From assembly GCA_009746045.1 (NCBI GenBank), contig RPFO01000891.1, positions 705,699-769,698 on the forward strand: 64,000 nucleotides of DNA, written 5' to 3'. The DNA comes from Mesostigma viride. Its lineage: Eukaryota; Streptophyta; Mesostigmatophyceae; Mesostigmatales; Mesostigmataceae. Positions 10,901-32,884 of this stretch are shown here, in pieces. A model generated the notes under the pieces. That model saw only the letters and a list, made by a program, of their open reading frames with translations, was not told where the DNA came from and did no database searches. Each line of letters starts with the position of its first letter. Position 1 is the stretch's first letter. The translations under genes were made by a program, and so were the position numbers.

Positions 10901-12786
10901 GGTCCCTCAGCTGCTCAAACAGGTCCAGGATCTGTGTGGGGGGGGGGGGGGGGGGGGGGAGGGAAGGGTTGGGTGAGCAGGGGGGGGGGGGAAGGGAAAT
11001 TACAATGGAAGTGGCAGGAACGAACAAGGCGCGGAAAGAACAGAAATAAGGGAGTGAGTGGAGGACGTCGGGGCCAAACGGCAAGAAATGGGCGGTATGA
11101 CAGCCACGTAGTAGCAGGCGTGTGCATGCGCATGTGAGATATGGGTGTAGGAATAGTAACATATAACGATCCAAAGGTGCATGAAATGAATTTGTGGAGA
11201 TTGCTGCCGGGTCTGACGGGCCTTGCTATTCTGCTTGACTGTGCAAGCTAAGGTACTGGCATCTGGGATGCTGATACTAGCACAAATGATTGACGTGTCA
11301 TGGCACCAAGGCTGGCTAGGTGTGCCAGGCCCTGAGGCCCCCAGGTAGTACATACTTCCTGCACATCTGTACTACCTGCGCATTACTACCTGTTGATGGC
11401 AACCTTGGAGCCATGCATGCCTCGCTAACGCACGCATGAACCCATTGCGTCCCTTGCGACTCCAGCCAGGGGATCACGTGTCGCAGGCGCTATGGCATCG
11501 CCCAGCACACAGAGCCGGTGGTGCGGCGACGGCATACCCAATGGGGCGCAACGATGCAGTCAACAGTGGACACTGGCCCCACGGAACACTTGGTAAAGCG
11601 TGCGCACATGCGGTGGCACGTGGACGGTGGAGCTATGCCAGTGTCCTGGTGTCAGCAAGTAAGCGGCAGGTTCTGCTAGTTAAGGCGTCTCGTCACCTAG
11701 CCAGTCCCACCACCTAGCCGGTCCCATCACCTAGCCGGTCCCACCACCTAGTCGGTCCCGTCACCTAGCCCGGTCAGCCATGTCCTCCGGTGTATACTCA
11801 GGGTGCATACTCAGGGTTGCCACCACGGATAAGATGATGACAGGCTTGAGCTTGCATGAGCCGGATCTTCCTGATGCCACGCCCGCGCCAGTTGCCTTAT
11901 TGCCACACTGGTCACTACACTACAGTATTCATGCCCACGCTAGTTGTCTGGTTGCCACACTGGTCACTATACTACGGTATTCATGCCCACGCTAGTTGTC
12001 TGGTTGCCACACTGGTCACTATATTACAGTATTCATGCCCGCGCTAGTTGTCTCATTGCTACACACGAAAATTTAACTCAGCCAGGCGTACACTCAGGTG
12101 CATACCTCGGCTGCATTCCTCGTGCTGACGATACGACGGTTCAGGATACGTGCATGTCCTTCCGTCACCTCGCTGCGTACTGGCGCGGCGCCACGCTCCG
12201 CCACCCTCTGCAGCAGCAGCTCCTCGATCGCTGGGTTGTGCACCTGGAACTGGCCATGAGAGTGCGCGTTGTCCTCGCCACTCCACGAGCGCGGCCGCGC
12301 ACTGCTACGGCGCGGCGCGCTACTGCTTTTGCTGTGATTGCTGAACCTGCCCTTGGTGGCTTGATGACCAAAGCTGGTCTTGTCCCTGGAGTGACCTGTG
12401 TGGCGTCCCTCCTCTTTCACGTGGCCTTCTCGAGACCTGGCTCCAGAAATGGATGACAATGGGGCTCGCCCGTATCTACTCGGGCTCCTGCTCTTCTGCG
12501 GCGGCCGGTCCTGCTCCGGTTTACTGCGGGAACGCCTGGGTTTTGTTTCCCCGAATTCGTAGTCGTAGGGGTTGATGTTCACGAAGGAGCACAGCTCGCC
12601 TTGAGACTCCCCCTCAATCGGTAGATCATCGAAGGAGGCTCGGGCACATATTCTTGAAGGCCTTGGCCTTGCGAATTTGGCAGAAGGTGGCTGCTGGCTA
12701 GACCAGCCCAGCCACGAACCTCGGATGGCGCAGTCAAACGGAGACGTCTTCCCAACGAGCACATCTACACTCACCACGTTTACCAT
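1945..12786 (-). CDS. OPR-repeat / RAP-domain organelle RNA-binding protein (9 exons)
   Basis: Spliced model, high to low: 12786-12106, 10931-10726, 9677-9569, 8966-8851, 7660-7550, 6405-6295, 5831-5721, 4039-3929, 3553-1945. All introns are GT-AG, phases agree, and the total is 3165 nt (1054 aa). Exon 1 starts with a hydroxylated/basic, likely organelle-targeting stretch and an Arg/Ser-rich linker. About nine octotricopeptide-like repeats follow, each ending like 'PQALSNTAW'. The RAP domain (about residues 716-889) has IEADGPAHF, LGPTVLKARLLRAMGW and VPYFQW, and is split by a ~97-residue Ser/Ala/Gly-rich insertion. An Asp/Glu-rich tail covers about 976-1021. OPR/RAP proteins bind organelle RNAs and control their stability, processing or translation; the RNA target is unknown. 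Four exons are exactly 111 nt, one repeat each. Introns carry minisatellites and a SINE. The family call is firm; exon 1 is the least certain exon. Confidence 0.85.
4283..5300. repeat. 59-bp minisatellite, about 17 copies, in OPR intron 7
   Basis: Near-identical 59-bp units run head to tail, differing mainly at a C/T site in 'caagYggt' and at 'tagYgtg'. Each unit contains the small inverted repeat AAGGC-cctaat-GCCTT, so a transcript could fold into a row of hairpins. No spacers vary as in CRISPR. Confidence 0.95.
6425..6865. repeat. CCACC/CCCATCC-rich low-complexity array in OPR intron 5
   Basis: About 440 bp of almost pure C/A sequence starts as 10-bp CCCATCCACC units and degrades into mixed CACC/CCACC. 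It lies between the exons at 7660-7550 and 6405-6295. Open frames across it (poly-HPPP, poly-WVGG) are artefacts. Confidence 0.9.
9282..9416 (-). repeat. SINE2 copy in OPR intron 3
   Basis: This partial copy matches the SINE2 family defined at 35587-35783, in the opposite orientation. Recognisable words include caaggagacacccagcg, aatcgggagaatccgg and ccatggtag. It is 5'-truncated and diverged. Confidence 0.7.
9735..9870. repeat. degenerate 'aggatgacacat' repeats in OPR intron 2
   Basis: Imperfect 10-14-bp units (gataCATAGGATGAcacat) run for about 130 bp. A second short array of 'gatgtgagacaacgacatgg' type units lies at 10240-10370 in the same intron. Confidence 0.75.
10590..10612 (-). pseudogene. 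relic OPR exon end in intron 2
   Basis: On minus, a 20-nt piece reads ALSNLVW with the Trp codon split TG|G before a GTGAAT donor, exactly as at real OPR exon ends. Upstream of it a CAG gives an acceptor, but a stop lies just beyond, and the rest of a repeat is missing. Exons 2 and 3 join perfectly without it. I read it as the remnant of a lost repeat exon. Confidence 0.45.
11690..12060. repeat. two short tandem arrays in OPR intron 1
   Basis: Positions 11690-11770 hold about five 16-bp 'cacctagccggtccca' units. Positions 11885-12060 hold three ~52-bp units beginning 'gttgccacactggtcact'. The rest of the intron shows no recognisable feature apart from the G-runs near 10937-10995. Confidence 0.75.
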
Positions 12787-13665
12787 CCTCTAGTAATGCT
12801 AACACTAAAGTTACCAGGCCTTTACCCATGGGAGGTTCATCCACAAGAACATGGTAAAAGGGTCCTACTTACCTACATGCCCTGGAGAATTTCAACACGG
12901 ACAATCCAGACAACTGTACCGTGCATTTTCGCATCTTTCCAGCCACAAAGCCATACTCGTTCTACAAACGTGGATCAACACATCGATAATGCGTGCATTC
13001 ACAACAGCTAAAATTTGATGAAACTTTTACTTATAAGGTACACATCCCAATTATTTGGGCATTCTGGTGACGGGAGCTATGGTGACCGCTAATCTCGATT
13101 CTCGCGATTATCCTTTCATGGACATTTGACTCGCAATTTCCTGAGACCACGTTCCTTCATTTTGGCTTCAGTTTGATGGACCCTCATAATATTAACCTGC
13201 CAGGCGATAGTAACTGTATCAGGGTAACTTTTAGCTAGAATCTTCATATGGTTTCATGAGGTTTCATGGCTGGCTTCCGAGCCCGTAGACCCTGCTGAAT
13301 CGGGCGTCAGCGGAACTAAATTGACGCCGGAGCAAGGCCGGAGCCACGAAAATATCAGGAGGATAGCATTAGTTTGTCAACCACCGACCGACTCCGAAGG
13401 GAATGCTAACATGCCCACAAAGCGACAAAAGCGCATTAGAGGATGACCTGCTGAGACAAAAAATGAGAGTAGGAGAAAAAGGAGCACGTGCAGAGTTTCT
13501 TATGTTCGGCTTTTAATGTCGATTAGCCAATTGCTTGGCACGCATTCAAGGACAACACGGCTGTCAGTCTTGCGCGTGGTGCGCAAATGCCTCGGGTAAA
13601 ACGAGCAGTAGGAGATGATATACGCGACGGGGTAGAGTGCGCTCGCAACATGGAAATATGCCGAT
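12787..13665. promoter_or_regulatory. divergent intergenic region (OPR gene / PQ-loop gene)
   Basis: The two starts face away from each other across 879 bp, so promoters of both genes must lie here or in their 5' UTRs. The region is more AT-rich than the flanking coding DNA and has no long repeat. No TATA box or named element is claimed. Confidence 0.35.
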
Positions 13666-14502
13666 TTGTGCCAAGCCCCCATCTTTTATGTAAGACTGAA
13701 ACCCATGGGAACCCCCTATAACATTATAACCATGGATATTTCCTCGATTTCTAGTTTGTTGTCATCGGTCATCTGGATGATTGCCTTGACGCCGCAACTC
13801 CTAAAGAACCGGGACTTGCAAGCAGTCGGTATCAGCACCTACCTGGTCTTGGCGTGGGTCACGGGCGACATGTCCTTCTTCGCGGGCCTGGTCTTCACGG
13901 CGAAGTCCATGTCCCAAGTCTGTGTCGGCCTGGTATTCCTGGCCAATGACGCCGTCATGCTTTCCCAGTTCTTTTGGTACGCGCGCCCCAGGAGGCCTAA
14001 TCGAGCCGCACACGTGATGGCGATTTGGTCTTTCTTCGCATGCCTAGTTGTCGCTGCGCTCTTCTACGCCGGGCCACAGCAGCCCGTCATGGACTCCCTG
14101 GCACCAGGCGGGTGGAATGCTTTGAGAAATGAAGACACAGCTGGCCGCTGGGACCCGGCGCGTGCCAGCTCTTATAGCCAGGACATAGGGTGCGTCCTGG
14201 CATGGATGTCTGGTATCAGCTATTTCCTGTCACGTATACCCGAGATCTGGAAAAACTTTTTAAGCAAGAGCTGCCATGGCCTGGCTGTCCTCACCTTTGT
14301 GCTGGCCATTCTAGCCAACTGCCTGTTTGGCATCTCTATGATCACACGCCCCGCCTTGCCCCAGTCCCTGTCAAGTTGGGCCAAGGAGGATCTGCCGTTC
14401 CTGATAGGCTCGATGGGCTGCATCGTTTTCGATGCTACCCTCGTGTGCCAGTGGCATGCCTACTCCAATGCAGCATCGGCATCCAAGTCCCTTCGCAAGT
14501 GA
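13666..14502 (+). CDS. PQ-loop repeat membrane transporter-like protein
   Basis: This is a single-exon frame of up to 278 aa. Alternative starts at 13705 or 13732 would give 265 or 256 aa; the 13732 ATG opens directly before the first membrane helix and is my preferred start. The first PQ-loop is clear (ALTPQLLKN, then ISTYLVLAWVTGD). The second half repeats the plan (LSRIPEIWKNFLSKSCHG, then LAVLTFVLAILANCLFG) but has Pro-Glu where the family usually has Pro-Gln. Several hydrophobic helices fit the usual seven-span fold. The order and spacing match the fungal Ypq / animal PQLC2 branch, which exports cationic amino acids from vacuole or lysosome. Substrate and location here are inferred. It is divergent from the OPR gene. 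Confidence 0.8.
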   Translation: MCQAPIFYVRLKPMGTPYNIITMDISSISSLLSSVIWMIALTPQLLKNRDLQAVGISTYLVLAWVTGDMSFFAGLVFTAKSMSQVCVGLVFLANDAVMLSQFFWYARPRRPNRAAHVMAIWSFFACLVVAALFYAGPQQPVMDSLAPGGWNALRNEDTAGRWDPARASSYSQDIGCVLAWMSGISYFLSRIPEIWKNFLSKSCHGLAVLTFVLAILANCLFGISMITRPALPQSLSSWAKEDLPFLIGSMGCIVFDATLVCQWHAYSNAASASKSLRK

Positions 14503-15300
14503 CGACAGGGATCAGGGGGGCATGTCAAACCTGTCGGAAGTTACGCAGCAGATGGCGGGGTTGTTGGCCAGCTTGTGACGACAAACGTGTCATGTACAGT
14601 CAAGCCGCTCTTGACCTGAACACCTACAGTTAAGGCCTATTTCCTTGGCATCTATCTATGAGCACCAGTCCCCGTCAGTTTATTGATCCCGGGGTGGTGT
14701 GAATACAGTGAATCTTGAAGTGGCCTTGTTCTTAGGCCACCGGCCAGGTAAGCATGGTAACGGGAACCTGAGACTGTAAACACAAGGTAATAACTAAATG
14801 CCAGCATTGTATGGTGCAAAACGATCTGGTGACTATCGTTGCATCACGACAGCTTAAAGCGTATAATCGTTATTTCCCCCCCGTAACTAGGAAACCTGAA
14901 TATAGTGGTGGACACAGAACGTAAGCTGATCAGCAGCAGAATGACGAGCGTGCAGTGCCCTGGAGAGCGCGAATATGAGTCAAACTTTGTTGTGTGTTGT
15001 ATATAACATCTGCGCCATTGAACCTCAGTGCCCTCGTAAGTGCAGTGGCTGGACCACAGCATGCATGCTTTGAATGCATCCGGCCGGCGCACTGGAGACA
15101 CCTCTAGGTCAATATTAATTTAAAGTGAATTTTCATGCATGGAATACTATAGACATGGATTTCAACGAAACGGTGCATGAACATAGTTGTCTCATGCATG
15201 CACTTCATATTACGCCGATATGATCGATTTATTACTGAGACAACGATCGCCCACATGCATCCAGTGCTCCAGCTGCGGAGCATACATAATTAATTTTATT
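14503..15300. other. intergenic, no gene seen
   Basis: This is 3' flank of the PQ-loop gene followed by AT-rich sequence. No frame with family resemblance is found. Near 15265-15345 'taattaat...catgtgactgcgccacatggttgccaatacaaag' resembles 35868-35935, so a short dispersed repeat begins there. Confidence 0.4.
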
Positions 15301-15469
15301 ATAATTACTTAATTATCATGTGACTGCGCCACATGGTTGCCAATACAAAGTAGAGGAACGTTCAACCCCTGCGCACAGTGAGAAGGAGGGAGGGCGCCCT
15401 AGCTTCTCTCACTGCCATGCATGCATGCAGGCCACAGCTAGAACGCTCTATCCACAGCACAAGGCTGGG

Positions 15470-15770
15470 GCGCATCACTGTGGGTGTAAAATACGGCTGA
15501 ATGTGGGGCCCCACCGGGTCATCCCCTTTGTCCTTGAGGAGTTCGGGGCCATGGGCCCCAAGACAGCGGAGTTTTTCCACGAGTGCTGCCAGCGCCGTGA
15601 AGACCGCCTCAACCTGGAGGGTCAGACCGCCCCATGGTCTGCCCGCACGCCGGTGGTCCTCGTATTGGCGGCAGCGCCTGTCACTCGCCCTCACTCGCCC
15701 CGTGGCTGACTTGTTATTCCGCCGCACCCGGGCCGACTTCGTCGTCGACCCATGGATGCGGTCTAGATCG
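15470..15770 (+). pseudogene. C-terminal scrap of a retroelement polyprotein
   Basis: The plus frame gives IPFVLEEFGAMGPKTAEFF. After a frame change near 15640 it gives WSSYWRQRLSLALTRPVA. This pair of motifs, a 'P-F/V-V-E-x-x-G' strand and then a 'W-x-x-Y-x-x-Q-R-L/I-S-x-A-L' helix, is typical of the end of algal reverse-transcriptase polyproteins. Nothing upstream of about 15470 continues it. The call rests on motif memory and is tentative. Confidence 0.4.
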
Positions 15771-16010
15771 ATCCCTCGAGGCGAGATTGATCCCAGGCCT
15801 GCATGGTGGGCCGGCAGCGATGTTGCTGCGTGTCGTAGTTTTGTGATGTAGTTAGTCGTACCTTGTGCTGCTGGCGTGATCCTTGGATGTCCGTGTCAGA
15901 TTACTATTAATTTCTTCAGGGTTCTTCTTCTTTTCAGGGTTCCTTATGTTGCATAAAAGCCATACGCCCCTTCTCTGGGATATGTCATGTGTGCTACATA
16001 TACTCCCAAC

Positions 16011-18197
16011 ATGACACCGCAGCATCGATCTTGGTACGAGCCACGAGCCAAGAGGTAGCCATGGCTGACGGCGGAGCGCATAACTTTCACATATGAGCAC
16101 CGAATTTAGCTGTGAATATCACAATCGCTTCGTCATTCTAAGACGCACATGCTGATATAATTTTCCGACGCTATTACGCAATATAAGCCGAGCAAACGCT
16201 CCTCGACGCAACGCAGCCTGGCGGCTGCGCTAGGCAATGAAAATACGACGTCTGCAGCTCCGGCTGCAGCTTCGCCCTCAGTACGTCCGGCAGGCAGCGG
16301 TGACATTAGTCGCGCACTGGTGGTCGCCCCGCACCCTCCCGGGCTTCATGCCTCGCCTTCAGCCTCGCCTGAGCCCAAACGCAGCCGCCCAACCGAACCT
16401 AGCTGGTCTGAGTACGACTTTGCCGTTGACGAGTAATTATTTTCCACCTTCGACGTCAACAGACCCGGCTATTTCGACAGCTAGGCCACACATGATCCGG
16501 ATACTGCAGCTCCTGTTTTATGTCAGGTCGTATGCCTCCCTTCTTGACCTGCACATGCCAGCGCCTCCAACGCCACAAATACATCCGCAGCCAGAATGAC
16601 GGCCAGTTTCAGCCCCGCGCACCTGACCTGTCTGCTGGCTGGTCGCAACCGCGCCTTCAGCTTGCCGCCCTCTTTTCCATCCTTACAGCATGCTTCCGCG
16701 GAACTCTGGGACTATAACAAGATCGGGGGGACGGGTTCCGCGGCGGAACCCGTCCCCTCGGCGAATCCACCCTCCTCCACCACCTCCACGCAGCCATCTC
16801 ACAGCACGCGACGCCCCTCGCTGCACTACTAAGATGTGGCAGCTGTGGGTCGCACGCTGGCTGCTGAGCTCCCCACCATCCCCACCGCCACCGCCACCCT
16901 TCTCGCCTCCACCCCCCCCCGCCGGGCCCCTCCGCCTCCACTGACTCCATATATCACCGCCCAGCTACGCGACATTGACCAGCGCCTTAAGGACAATGCC
17001 ATCGCCATCGAGGTCCTGCAAAACACCGGGCCGCAGGCCTCACCGCCCAGGCGGTGAAGGACATTGCCGCCAAGCCAGCCCCTGGCGATGCTCCTCCCAT
17101 CCCGACCTGGGCGGACATGCTTAAGCAGCACGCCACCTCCACCACCTCCGCGTCGCAGCACAGCTCGCCAGCAACAGAAGCTCGACCTCCGCGAGGAGGC
17201 CGAGCTCGCCAAGCGCATGCAGCCTCAGCGTCATCGTCAAGAACTTCAGCTTCGACATGCACGAAGGTGAGAATTCCGAAAAGCTTGCACGTGCGTTTGA
17301 GAGCAAAATCCTTGCACGCATGGGCCTTCTTGGTGAGATTAAGCTGGCCGCCCATCGCCTTGAACCCCGCGCGCGGGGTAAGGCAGGGGCGCCCCCGCTT
17401 CTTCTCATCTTTAAAGAGCCCATCGGACAAGATTTCGTTTCTCAGACGCCGCAAGCGGAGCCCTCGAGAACACTCCCTTCACCGTGGATGACGACTTGAC
17501 CCTGACGCAGCAACAACGGCGACGGGAGCTATGGCCGACCTACCTCCGGCTCCGGCAGACCAAGGCGCGGGCCAGCCGGTGTACTGGAAGGGGGCGGCCA
17601 TCTACGTCGACCGGCCACAAGCCATGGCACGCGACCCCCCGCCCGCGACCACCGCGGCCCCAGCGACTCCAGACGCCCCAGCTTACCTGGAATACAGCAG
17701 TATAGTGTAGAATAGTTAGACCGTGGCCTTGTACATGCCCCGGCCCTACTACCTGTAGGCACTATACCAGCTGATGCCTAGCATTATTAGTCATGTAGCA
17801 TTTGTCACGTACATGTGTGCCTATGATGTGCCACACTCCACTGAGATGATGCCTAGCTTTATTTAGTTATGATGTGCTGGTTGTCTCCTTGATGATGTGC
17901 CCATGCAGAGAGCTGCTCTCTGCTGAGATGCCACGCTCTAGCTTTTGTATAGAGATGCTGATCTTCCCCCCCATGGCAGGCTCCCTCTTCAGTAGCTGGG
18001 CATAGCTTGATAGATCATGGGGCTGCAGGTGCCCTGGGGCACCTAGATCGAGTAAGTGTCGTTTACATTAATTCCCACCCTTGCAGGAAGTATAGCTTAG
18101 AATGTATTATAGGCCATATGCCCCTTCTCTGGGCTAACATGTGCTACATATACTCCCAACGGAGTTATGTTCCTAATTAATTAATTAATTAATTAAT
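16011..18197 (+). mobile_element. ORF1-only retroelement, copy 1 (decayed)
   Basis: This 2187-bp unit is flanked by the 9-bp direct repeat ACTCCCAAC (16002-16010 and 18198-18206). It sits inside an older copy of the same type of 3' tail, which resumes after it. It aligns over its length with 57801-59813: 5' UTR from 'gtacgagccacgagcc', one ORF1-like reading region, a 3' UTR, then the CTCC-CAAC-GGAG hairpin (about 18154-18165) and a TAATTAATTAAT tail. No reverse transcriptase is encoded. It is best seen as a non-autonomous LINE-dependent element. Confidence 0.75.
16190..17710 (+). pseudogene. ORF1-like protein of ORF1-only element, broken copy
   Basis: This is the same protein as at 58002-59377 but inactive. 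The start ATG of the sister copy reads CCG here (about 16190), and several frameshifts split the frame. Recognisable pieces are STQRSLAAAL near the start, a Pro/Ala-rich middle, ARAFESKILARMGLLGEIKL (17290-17350), PPLLLIF (17395-17412) and the WPTYLRLRQTKA / VYWKGAAIYV type ending. Shared intact segments show that the protein, not just the DNA, was once selected. Confidence 0.75.
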
Positions 18198-18220
18198 ACT
18201 CCCAACGGATCGAGTTATCA

Positions 18221-18460
18221 AGCAAGGAGACAACCAGCGCAGGCCAGAAATCGGGAGAATCCGGACCATGGTAGCTCGAGCCTGCCGTTATCTTGTCCGC
18301 GTGTTCGAGTCGTTCAGGATGATGAATATGAATGGTGATGGAAATGTCTAGCCTTGTGCATTGAAATTATGGCTGGCTTACGTGTAGAGCGACTACATTA
18401 CCTAGACAGTGGGGCCGGAAACAGCTTGCTTGATCAGGGTGTGTGTTTAGAGCCTAATAA
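18221..18460 (-). repeat. SINE2 copy
   Basis: This near full-length copy is in reverse orientation to 35587-35783. It begins with the family's 3' end (caaggagacaaccagcg) and extends through ctagacagtggggccgga. It follows directly on the ORF1-only element's flanking tail. Confidence 0.8.
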
Positions 18461-18599
18461 CCGCTAGCCGGCCCGAGTGTGTAGTGGTGAGCACCATTGC
18501 TGCGATCGCTAAGTAAGTAAGTAAGTACTTGCGTGTCATGCGCAAAGGCATGCCACGGAGTACTATGCTAATCTCATTAGAAAAATAATTACACAAAAG

Positions 18600-18870
18600 T
18601 TTAAACAAATATCGTCTGCATCATCCCCCAACCGTTAAGCACTAGATGGGGATGTAATCCTCATCCGAGCTGTCCTCTACTGTAATGGCAGACGAGGCGG
18701 TAGTGTAGCGGCTATCCTCAGGACCAATAACCTCCACCTGCGGACTTCTACCCTGGCTAGCAACGGGCCGCGGGGCCCGTGGGGAGAAAACAGGAGCATA
18801 CCCCTCGGGAAGGTGCTTATCGCAGATGGCAGCCCATTTCTCCTTGCGATCGCTCTCGGCCACCATTTAC
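18600..18870 (-). repeat. dispersed repeat U, copy 2
   Basis: This is the best copy of the unit described at 950-1290. On minus it reads from KEKWAAICDKHLPEG to an acidic VEDSSDEDYIPI end and a stop near 18646. It runs without a gap into repeat V. Confidence 0.55.
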
Positions 18871-19515
18871 GAGGAAATACCCGCAAATGGAAAACCACTG
18901 AAAAGGTCTAGCTAGTCAGTCATTACGTTAGCCATGCCATGATTCCAAACGTCCAAGAACTGCACACGGTGCAAAGGCAAAAATCCGGAGGACAGCACTT
19001 TCAAATGTGCGGCAGGAACCAAAAGCCCGCGTATGCCGGCAGAAAACATCGTGTTGCTGCAGCGACGCGACGATGTGGACAACGAATCCAGTGCCAAGCT
19101 CGGAACGGCCGCAAAGAAGATCTGGCATCACAGGGTTCAGATGACAGTGCGGAGATATACTACGCGATCCAGCCGGTCCACGACCTGTTTGTAGAGCTTG
19201 TGCCAAGGGGCAGCACCGAACAGATGTGGGTGACGTTGCAAAAAACACCGGACTTGACGGAGCATAATGTCTCGGTCATAGTCTTTGACCAACAAACGAT
19301 GCAAGAGTTCAACAAGAGTCGTGATGAAATCGACACGATAAGAACAAAGACGGGAAAAACGATGCAACTGACTAAGAACAACACCATATTTTGCTGTGTG
19401 GGAAAGGAGCTAGACTGTGAATATCGGGGTAGCGAATAAAGGGAATATGCTGATATCTAGGATCCTTGCGCTTATCATAGACAGCCGTACGCCAGCCCTT
19501 CTTGTTATGGAGTCA
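18851..19515. repeat. dispersed repeat V, copy 1 (empty site for the 5.2-kb LINE)
   Basis: This stretch is about 90-95% identical by eye to 42541-42569 joined to 47783-48450. It contains an uninterrupted 'ccatttacgaggaaatac', the site that the 5.2-kb LINE split in the other copy. A 166-aa plus frame (18939-19439) is open here and largely preserved as a frame in the other copy, including EQMWVTLQKTPDLTEHNVSV. I do not recognise the protein, and the other copy has a stop in it. Confidence 0.65.
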
Positions 19516-19610
19516 TGTTCCTGTAAGGAGTTATGTTCTTGTAAGGAGTTATGTTCTTGTAAGGAGTTATGTTCCTAATTAATTAATGAACTAATTAATT
19601 ATGTTGCATA
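19500..19610 (+). repeat. four 'gtaaggagttatgttc' units and TTAA tail
   Basis: Tandem 17-18-bp units end in 'cctaattaattaatgaactaatt', which resembles the 3' tail of the hairpin-tail elements. They may arise from repeated copying of the tail. Confidence 0.5.
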
Positions 19611-20235
19611 TAGTAATTACACCCTACCCTTGCAGGAAGTAGCCCAGAATGTATTAAAAGCCATATGACGCTATTGGCAAGAAACTGGACTGCGCAAAGA
19701 AACTGGGTCTCGTAGATCGGTACCCCAAAATTAAATTTGACCAGTGCAATATCGACATATCTCTCACAGGGACTTCCCAATAGATCTGCCCTCGGGTAGT
19801 GAAAGTCGATCGTTTTCCTACCAGGTGATAGTATTGTTACGAGACAGGCAAAAATGGCTCTCACGTCATTCTCTTACGCCAAGTAAGCAAAAGTCAAGCT
19901 CGGCAAGTTGTAGCTGGGGCCGGGGGGTCTGATCTCAAGTTTAAGTAGCGCTATCGATAGATCTCGGTGAGGGCAGTCAGGATCTGCCATTACAAAGCCA
20001 AACCATGGTCCAAAAATGGAAGATAGGGGTAGAAAATGGTCGGAATCTGATACAACTCGGGCCAAAAATTCGCCAAAAGGTACCTTTCTGCTACGGTGGT
20101 CCGGTTTCTCGCCAATAGCGTCATATGCCCCTTCGATCTCAGCCGGGATATATGTGTGATCAGAATATGTGCTACATGGGAACGGAGATATCATGCAGCA
20201 CGTTCCAATTTAATATATTTTAATTCTACCGATGG

Positions 20236-20440
20236 GCTGCAAGGCCTGTGGAGATAAAACAGGAGCATGCCGCACAGGAAGGTGCTTATCGCAGACGGCA
20301 GCCATTTTCTCCTTAAGTCTATAATTCGGGCGCGGAGTACAGATAATCCCAGAAGCGGCCTGCATCCTCAAGCAAGTGTGTCACATAGGTCCGAGTCGCG
20401 CCGCGTGACCGCTAGAACTCGGCACTCCCCGCTCCGGCCG
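20236..20440 (-). repeat. dispersed repeat U, copy 3
   Basis: This is a shorter, more diverged copy of 950-1290, recognisable from 'aaaacaggagcatgccgcac' through 'gtcgcgccgcgt'. Repeat family 3 follows it at 20490-20605: (GGAT)n, the CTCCC-CAAC-GGGAG hairpin, then TTAA repeats. Confidence 0.5.
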
Positions 20441-20489
20441 TGGCATGTCCATCGGATTGTTGTAGGCATTAGATAGATACAGTTATATC

Positions 20490-20605
20490 TAGAGCTGTAG
20501 GATTGTTTGTCCATCCATCCATCCATACCATCCATCGGGGTTAATACTTCGTGACTCCCCAACGGGAGCACGTGTTTAATCAATCAATATTAATTAATTA
20601 ATTAA
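20490..20605 (+). repeat. hairpin-tail repeat family 3 copy
   Basis: In order the sequence shows CCAT repeats, 'cgtgactccccaacgggagcacg' with a 5-bp stem and CAAC loop, and (TTAA)n. It lies about 270 bp past the ARP6 stop codon. Confidence 0.65.
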
Positions 20606-20876
20606 TAAGAAGATAATTACACAATTTCTTACCTTGCCAAACCTTGGAATGGCTTTTGCTGCCTAACTAGATGCATGCCGGCAATTCATGCATGTGTGGT
20701 AAGCTATAGCTCGTCTTCAATTAGGTTTGGAAGTGCTCAGGTGGCTTGTCCGGGTCTCAACTTCCTACCAAAGCCAGACTCTCTTGATTATTGCATGTAT
20801 GGTATTGTCTAGGATAAACTATGCACAAACAGTTTCGGGAATGCGTGAGGGCTGCTGCAGCTCAAACACCGGCTAT

Positions 20877-32037
<11,161 letters not shown>

Positions 32038-32884
32038 CGTCACTTAGAACCAGCCCCTGGCACGGCCATGTATCACGTAGTAACACCTTAGCAAGGGGCT
32101 GCCAAAATATGGGCGACCAACATCAAATTTCTTCTGCATGGTCAAGTATTTGCGCGCAACAAGGCATACGCAAGTGCCATATTGACTTGTATACCTAAAG
32201 GTCGACATATTTTATATCTAATCAAGTCCATGTCGTGAAATAGCTTTACAAGTCCACTAACGGCCGGAGTATTAATAAACCGACACCGGCGACATCGGCC
32301 AAAATCTTACCGAGCAGACCTCGCCCGTGGGACTTAATAACGTGGCGCCCATGGTAATTAGCTAATGCGGCGACATGGGCAATTTATAACAAACCCGCGA
32401 ATATTGCGCACCACCAGCGTGCGCATGCACCCATACGTTGCCGTGAGTGGGAAATTGCCCAGAACACGTGGATGCTCATTAGGTAAGAGATGTGATTAAT
32501 ATCGGTACTAGCACTAATTGGTATCAGATTCTATGCTGGTGAGCCCGTGATCTTACGGATCTTGGCACCGGGGGAGCTCAGGAGTCAGGAGGGCAACGAA
32601 AGGGACAGGCATCGCCAGAAGACAAGACAACACGTAGCAAACAAAACTCAGATTCTCCCATGCACCTGCGTCCGAAGAGAGAGTCGCAGGCACTGGGGCA
32701 AGTTGCAGCACGATGGATGTGCACTCGGCATGGGGCTTGTCTGAACTTCACGCAGGCGCCGGGATAGGAAAAATCGCTGCCACTCCCATGGCATGTTCGA
32801 CAATGGCAGTGTCGGCATCCTGCCTTGGTTGATTACTCGCGTAAAATGAGCGGCACTAAATTCTCTCCACGGGTTCACTGAGAA
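32038..32884. promoter_or_regulatory. divergent intergenic region (ARP6 / VHS-GAT gene)
   Basis: The region is 847 bp between two outward-facing starts, AT-rich in its left half and without recognised repeats. Both promoters are expected here. No specific element is claimed. Confidence 0.35.

Noticed and set aside
18250-18330. Pol III A/B boxes in SINE2 (tagctcgagcc and tgttcgagtcg)
   Set aside because: They lie on the strand opposite to the one defined by the 3' end and TSDs of 35587-35783, so they cannot drive the element's transcript.
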